Positions 61,701 to 64,000 of a DNA stretch of 64,000 nt are shown piece after piece (the stretch's first letter is position 1; each line of letters opens with the position of its first letter). The stretch comes from Leptasterias polaris. Lineage: Eukaryota; Echinodermata; Asteroidea; Forcipulatida; Asteriidae. The notes beneath the pieces were generated by a model. It worked only from the letters and a program-made list of their open reading frames with translations. It was not told the origin of the DNA and did not search any database. The stretch covers positions 682,001-746,000 of the forward strand of contig JAZGTN010000168.1 in assembly GCA_037783415.1 (NCBI GenBank). The letters are read 5' to 3'. Made by a program: the position numbers and the translations under genes.

Positions 61701-63232
61701 GATCTCAATATTTCTTCGCATGTATCCAAATGAAGAAGTGAATTGGTTATCTTTTCTGATTTAAAAAAAATGTTCAGTTGATAGACCAGATACTTACATT
61801 TGATGTTCTTTTTGACTTGACATAGGTACTAATGCAGCTAGCTGGAGCTCTCTGTACACACCGTTCATGGACTGTATATCTACAGACTGTAATCAAATCA
61901 ATACAAAGAGCTTTAGTTCAATACTGTTTACATGGGGCTCCCTTTTCTTAAATCCTTCAGTTAATTCCTCCTGTCTAATATTCAGTGCGCATTATTGGTT
62001 CGTTTAAAGGCAAAGTATAGATAGTTCCCAGTAGACGCCATCTTTACGGGCAAATCGCATTTTGGCTTGCAGGCGCGTCAAGCGCTCAAATTATTAACGC
62101 AGCCGCGTCGTTTACTAACCAATCACGCAATGAGTTTTGTGAAATGTGCACGTGCTGCACGCCGTTCTCACGCGTAACGCATGACTGTGTGTTCCAACTT
62201 GCCCGTAAAGATGGCCGATTTACGTCATATTGCAACCTATCTATACCTTTGGTTTTTGAAACCTTCCCATTATATTAATCCTATATAAATGTAGTTATAT
62301 GCAACACATTTATAGTGTGAAAATTTCATTTCAAAAGGGGAGTAGCGTTTTTTAGATATTACTGAATATCTGGATCGGTTTTGTCCAGGCAGGAAGAATC
62401 CGTCATTGGAATACACAACCTGAGAAATTCTAATTTTGGGTGATAAAAACATAATTTTTTTCCCCCATAACCACATCACTTTGAAGTGAAATGTTTCTCA
62501 AAATATTTTATGCTATCATAAGCTGTTGTTCTTCTGTCGTGTAATTTTTGAGTTGTTAATAAACCTAAATGAAATTTTGTTCTTAACCAAGTAAGGTTTT
62601 GCCATTAATTTTAAGAGTACATTCCCTTTAATCACATCATGTTGAATGACGTGGATACGCACCAAACTTTTCCAAACTGGCTTACAGTTGGTGTTAAGAA
62701 ACACCTATAACAACTTCGGAGAGTCCTTTTTTGGAAGTCAGTTGACTAGCTGACGTGCAAACACGTTCTGGACATTTCATGTGGTACTGGAATTCATGCT
62801 TGAAATCTTCTTCTTTTCCCGAAGTTATTGTGTAAACCTTGATACCAGACCTTTGTCCTATGCACACTCATATTCTCTCAAAAGAGAACAACAAATCAAG
62901 GTGCTTATTATGAGAAGCTTTGTTGTCTTTCTACTGTCAACTCAGTTTTGTTTTTGTTTTTTTAGTGCTGGTGAAACTGGAATAAACAATAGCTAAAGTC
63001 ATTCAATTTAGTCACAGCATATATTACTAGTCTAGGATGAGCTGTATGGCTTGTGGACCATATTGTACATCATTGGACTAAGTGAAGAGATAGTTTGCTG
63101 CAAATAAAACTTACAGGTACACGTGAGGCCTTGCTTGCCCACGCCTACTAGGAGATTTAGGCAGAGATTACAGTAAGCTGGCTTGCTGAAGTGCTTCAAT
63201 CGCCAAACATGATTTCCATCATCTTTAACATT
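46611..63232 (-). CDS. Type I diacylglycerol kinase (C-terminal 590 residues)
   Basis: Phosphorylates diacylglycerol to phosphatidic acid with ATP, ending diacylglycerol signalling. Fourteen exons: 63232-63115, 61886-61798, 58933-58820, 57729-57631, 56311-56252, 55423-55310, 54400-54252, 53066-52981, 51783-51694, 51053-50893, 50320-50165, 49377-49155, 48572-48391, 46742-46611. All phases close. Numbered from the first visible codon: C1a 8-57 with the full HX12CX2CX13CX2CX4HX2CX7C pattern; C1b 74-120; a linker to about 198; catalytic domain from [12 protein letters not shown] with GGDGT at 264-268 and [13 protein letters not shown]; accessory domain with [12 protein letters not shown] and MQIDGEPW; C-terminus with PMLVGPPPK, a type I signature. 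EF-hands and the N-terminus, expected in type I (alpha/beta/gamma) enzymes, lie beyond the right edge. No catalytic residue is missing. The exact vertebrate orthologue cannot be told; beta/gamma-like is likely. Confidence 0.95.
46737..47018. repeat. Templated insertion flanked by a 31-bp direct repeat
   Basis: The 31 bases beginning tgcaatctgtaacaaataac occur at 46737-46767 and, identically, at 46988-47018. Between them is about 220 bp copied from, or shared with, 40771-40987. The duplicated 31 bases include the kinase last-exon acceptor and the first exon bases. Confidence 0.92.
47488..47930 (-). mobile_element. 5'-truncated LINE (reverse transcriptase C-terminus)
   Basis: On the minus strand a frame of about 97 codons encodes the end of a CR1/L2-like LINE ORF2, with [20 protein letters not shown] and [12 protein letters not shown] stop, gcgctatacaaat and an ATT-repeat tail (47488-47527) follow. 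No active domain remains. Confidence 0.88.
47934..48372 (+). mobile_element. Full-length tRNA-derived SINE
   Basis: The tRNA-Leu/Ser-like head (tcgtggccgagcggataaga, B box gggttcgaatccc) is followed by the body (ccttcggatgggacgttaag, gtaatgcacgtaaaagaacc) and the 3' end gcgctatattagaactgc with an ATT tail. The tail resembles that of the neighbouring LINE, which suggests a shared retrotransposition partner. It lies in the last kinase intron. Confidence 0.9.
48647..48828. repeat. Near-perfect palindrome with TCGAAACGTCAGG arms
   Basis: Arms of about 83 bp (tgcaaaaattagttagtggc ... and its complement) with a spacer of about 16 bp. Each arm contains gactctgctagggtcgaaac. A single arm occurs at 33463-33505. 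It sits in the kinase intron between exons 12 and 13. Confidence 0.92.
49155..49377 (-). CDS. Kinase exon: accessory domain with basic patch
   Basis: It begins [20 protein letters not shown] and includes [10 protein letters not shown] strongly basic stretch ([14 protein letters not shown]) interrupts the accessory domain. Type I enzymes have a basic insert here, so the position is normal. Confidence 0.93.
49524..49753. repeat. 10-bp minisatellite (aatcaacttg)
   Basis: About 23 copies of aatcaacttg with variant blocks (aatccacttg x4, agtcaacttg x4-6, aaccaaattg). The variants are clustered, which suggests local expansion of each form. Confidence 0.95.
49787..50030 (+). mobile_element. tRNA-derived SINE (short-body variant)
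   Basis: The head is gtcatggccaagtggtttag with B box gggttcgaatccc. The body is ttgcttctcttcacccaggg and gtaaatgggtacctgtgagg, and the tail an aaat repeat. The body differs from the 47934 type. Confidence 0.85.
51074..51400 (-). mobile_element. MITE, AAGGGAAYGTATAC family, copy
   Basis: The ends gggaagtatacgtttggtaa and aaacgttccctttaag are inverted and the inside is the reverse of the copy at 57871-58230. It lies directly right of the exon at 51053. Confidence 0.75.
52106..52556 (-). mobile_element. tRNA-derived SINE, long-body type
   Basis: On the minus strand, the head carries gtggccgagcggatata, a B box (gggttcaagtcctggtc), then the body with ccttcggatgggacgtaaag. The 3' end at the low side is gcgctatataacaagc with an ATT tail. 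Confidence 0.87.
52575..52900 (-). mobile_element. 5'-truncated LINE with 20-bp target duplication
   Basis: The 20-base sequence caacagcccagtacaagtac at 52575-52594 is repeated at 52881-52900. Between them is a 286-bp LINE 3' end, nearly identical to 47488-47770 ([20 protein letters not shown]), with an aat-repeat tail at the low side. Confidence 0.95.
52981..53066 (-). CDS. Kinase exon: nucleotide-binding GGDGT loop
   Basis: It encodes [19 protein letters not shown]. The Gly-Gly-Asp-Gly loop is essential for catalysis in diacylglycerol and sphingosine kinases, and it is intact. The position after VL, often Ala-Cys, is Cys-Cys here. The donor is 80 bp from a LINE insertion. Confidence 0.93.
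53140..54060. repeat. Compound minisatellite (26-bp units in about 160-180-bp blocks)
   Basis: The basic unit is agacagagtcctagacaaaa plus ggtcct. Runs of it are separated by a longer block (gatacaaaggtttaatatca, tacctgaaggtgaatg, gaaggtctgagaccagcct) that itself repeats three to four times. It is in the kinase intron next to the GGDGT exon. Confidence 0.93.
54490..54665. repeat. Inverted-repeat element, relative at 60243-60388
   Basis: It contains acgttcgtacttcctgcgaa, caaagcgaattttgacgtca and, inverted, aattcgctttg-tagtatgaac. The 60243-60388 copy has the same design. Confidence 0.65.
54839..55205 (+). pseudogene. 5'-truncated LINE reverse-transcriptase C-terminus
   Basis: An 88-codon open stretch ends with a TAA at 55112-55114. 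It encodes [38 protein letters not shown] and [10 protein letters not shown], typical of the end of CR1/Jockey-like LINE ORF2. The 3' end gcgctatacaaatatc with an ATT tail follows. It is a different family from the LINEs at 47.5 and 52.6 kb. Confidence 0.87.
57040..57345 (+). mobile_element. tRNA-derived SINE, decayed
   Basis: The head is tcatgaccgagcagattaga, the B box is damaged, and the body is ttgcttctcttcacccaggg and ggtataaatgggta. The 3' end is ttggcccaatgaacaggaca with attgtaaaatgttattatt. Confidence 0.8.
57871..58230 (+). mobile_element. MITE, AAGGGAAYGTATAC family, intact copy
   Basis: The ends aaagggaacgtatacctttg and accaaacgtatacattccct are inverted. The inside has gtgaaaatttcatttcaaat and gccattaattttaagagtga. 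Related copies are at 51074-51400 and 62003-62630, and a part at about 33661-33880. Confidence 0.83.
58345..58795. repeat. About 49-bp tandem repeat interrupted by a MITE
   Basis: The unit gattgccctctcctagttaa plus actatagagggcccactgta plus ctgtgaatc occurs before and after the MITE at 58416-58718. One unit is split exactly at tata. Confidence 0.92.
58416..58718. mobile_element. MITE, GACCTTTCTTTTG ends, flanked by TATA
   Basis: The inverted ends gacctttcttttg / caaaagaaaggtc are flanked by tata on both sides inside a repeat unit whose unbroken form has one tata. Its partner is at 9602-9917. Confidence 0.92.
59432..59800 (-). mobile_element. MITE, AGGCACTGGACACG family, reversed copy
   Basis: The ends aaggcactgaacacgtttgg and aattaccaaacgtgtccagt match 34968-35338 in reverse order inside (gtaacgagcaacggagagct is inverted). 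The flanking TTAA is kept only on the left. Confidence 0.85.
59905..60028. repeat. 56-bp tandem duplication
   Basis: gtggttgaacattggacttg plus aagcactgtagggatggaga plus tggtacttctttaaaa occurs twice in tandem, with the start of a third. Confidence 0.93.
60243..60388. repeat. Inverted-repeat element
   Basis: Left: gttcatacttcctgcaaatg and cgaagcaaattttgatgtca. Right: tgacgtcaaaatttgcttcg and catttaggaagtatgaa. A complete hairpin of about 145 bp, related to 54490-54665. Confidence 0.8.
61798..61886 (-). CDS. Kinase exon: second half of C1a
   Basis: It encodes [17 protein letters not shown], completing the zinc-binding pattern. It ends in a basic linker (KSKRTSN) at a GTAAGT donor. Confidence 0.93.
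62003..62630 (+). mobile_element. MITE (AAGGGAAYGTATAC family) split by a second MITE
   Basis: The host sequence aaaggcaaagta joins tacctttggtttttg once the element at 62017-62244 is removed, matching the intact copy at 57871. It ends at agtacattcccttt. Confidence 0.83.
62017..62244 (+). mobile_element. MITE, ATAGATAG family, copy 3 (nested)
   Basis: Same ends and CpG-rich inside as copies 1 and 2 (gcaggcgcgtcaagcgctca). It is inserted at a TA/TATA of the host MITE, so it is younger than that host copy. Confidence 0.92.
63115..63232 (-). CDS. Kinase exon: first half of C1a
   Basis: It encodes [17 protein letters not shown] and [11 protein letters not shown], the type I kinase C1 motif. The split codon (T|TC, Phe) is completed by the exon at 61886. 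The acceptor TGTCTTAG leads to exons outside the window. Confidence 0.93.
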
Positions 63233-63321
63233 CTAAGACAGTAAGAATGAGCATAAATTATAATTATTCTGAGGGACAATAACAAAAAATAAAAAGTAGC
63301 ATCCCATTAAGGGGATCCCTG

Positions 63322-63780
63322 TCCCGCCGCTTTCCAGGTTTTATCATAAACTTGGGTCCCGCCGCTTTCCAGGTTTTATCATAAACTTGGGTTCCGCCGC
63401 TTTCCAGGTTTTATCATAAACTTGGATGCAACCCCTGTCCCGCCGCTTTCCAGGTTTTATCATAAACTTGGATGCAACCCCTGTCCCGCCGCTTTCCAGG
63501 TTTTGTCGTAAACTTGGATGCAACCCCTGTCCCGCCGCTTTCCAGGTTTTGTCGTAAACTTGGATGCAACCCCTGTCCCGCCGCTTTCCAGGTTTTATCA
63601 TAAACTTGGATGCAACCCCTGTCCCGCCGCTTTCCAGGTTTTGTCGTAAACTTGGATGCAACCCCTGTCCCGCCGCTTTCCAGGTTTTGTCGTAAACTTG
63701 GATGCAACCCCTGTCCCGCCGCTTTCCAGGTTTTGTTGTAAACTTGGATGTAACCCCTGTCCAGCCATTTTCCAGGTTGT
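63322..63780. repeat. 46-bp tandem repeat, about 9 copies plus short ones
   Basis: The unit ccgctttccaggttttgtcg plus taaacttggatgcaacccct plus gtcccg. The first two units are about 31-34 bp and lack the aacccctgt part. Two variants (ttttgtcgt, ttttatcat) alternate in blocks. Because 46 is not a multiple of three, all three minus-strand frames read the same 46-residue cycle; this is not coding. Confidence 0.95.
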
Positions 63781-63819
63781 ATGATCCCTGGTTATATGGC
63801 AGTTTCGGTTTGAATGGAT

Positions 63820-63892
63820 TCTGATAGCTCAGTGGGTAGAGCGCCTGCACATTAATCTGGAGGTCGCAGGTTCAAATCCCGCTCTCTACAAT
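63820..63892 (+). mobile_element. tRNA-like SINE head
   Basis: tctgatagctcagtgggtag (A box), cctgcacattaatctggagg and ggttcaaatcccgct (B box) have tRNA spacing, but the anticodon stem cannot pair. Family partners are at 28565 and 33968. After it, 63893-64000 shows nothing assignable. Confidence 0.6.
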
Positions 63893-64000
63893 TTTTCTTT
63901 GTTAAACCCCAAATTCTTTGTCGCACTTGTATGATCTATTTTATGCAGTCCCAAAGCGCCATTATCAAACATGTACAATCTTTTTTATGTACTCAATAAG

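Noticed and set aside
63344..63850. Long minus-strand repeat protein
   Set aside because: It is the 46-bp array read through three frames. The same cycle appears in every frame, as expected from a stop-free repeat.
63820..63892. Functional tRNA gene
   Set aside because: The A and B boxes are present but the anticodon stem does not pair and related copies share the defect, so it is a SINE head.

Overview
This window is animal nuclear DNA. Genes are split by spliced introns (GT-AG, one GC-AG), the DNA is AT-rich, and it is loaded with tRNA-derived SINEs, LINE 3' ends, MITE-like inverted-repeat elements and minisatellites. The two recognisable genes (a TRPC-family cation channel and a type I diacylglycerol kinase) and the style of the SINEs and MITEs suggest a marine deuterostome invertebrate. 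An echinoderm, perhaps a sea star, is the best guess, but this is inference and no database was searched.

Layout. All recognised genes lie on the minus strand. (1) About 1.1-4.9 kb: the first exons of an unidentified protein with a poly-glutamine N-terminus and an armadillo-like helical body, with a possible last exon near 1.1 kb. (2) 5-18 kb: no convincing gene. It holds tandem repeats (48-bp x7, 23-bp x6), inverted-repeat elements and a weak candidate divergent promoter at 11.3 kb. (3) 18.1-36.2 kb: a 16-exon TRPC-like channel whose exon phases all close, giving one open frame of 1,537 codons plus stop. It has a full TRPC core (S1-S6, pore, TRP box), then a coiled coil and a very long glutamate-rich C-terminal tail. 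(4) 36.2-46.6 kb: intergenic or 3'-UTR DNA with a 163-bp satellite, MITEs and a 228-bp triplication. (5) 46.6-63.2 kb: 14 exons encoding the C-terminal 590 residues of a type I diacylglycerol kinase (two C1 domains, catalytic domain, accessory domain). The EF-hand half lies beyond the right edge.

The two main genes could act in one signalling network: TRPC channels are classically gated downstream of phospholipase C by diacylglycerol, and diacylglycerol kinases remove that lipid. Their closeness here may be chance.

The most interesting observations are the glutamate-rich tail and long glycosylatable S3-S4 loop of the TRPC-like channel; a copied 220-bp insertion that duplicated the 3' splice site of the last kinase exon; and several nested transposons that expose target-site duplications (TATA, TTAA, 20 bp) directly.
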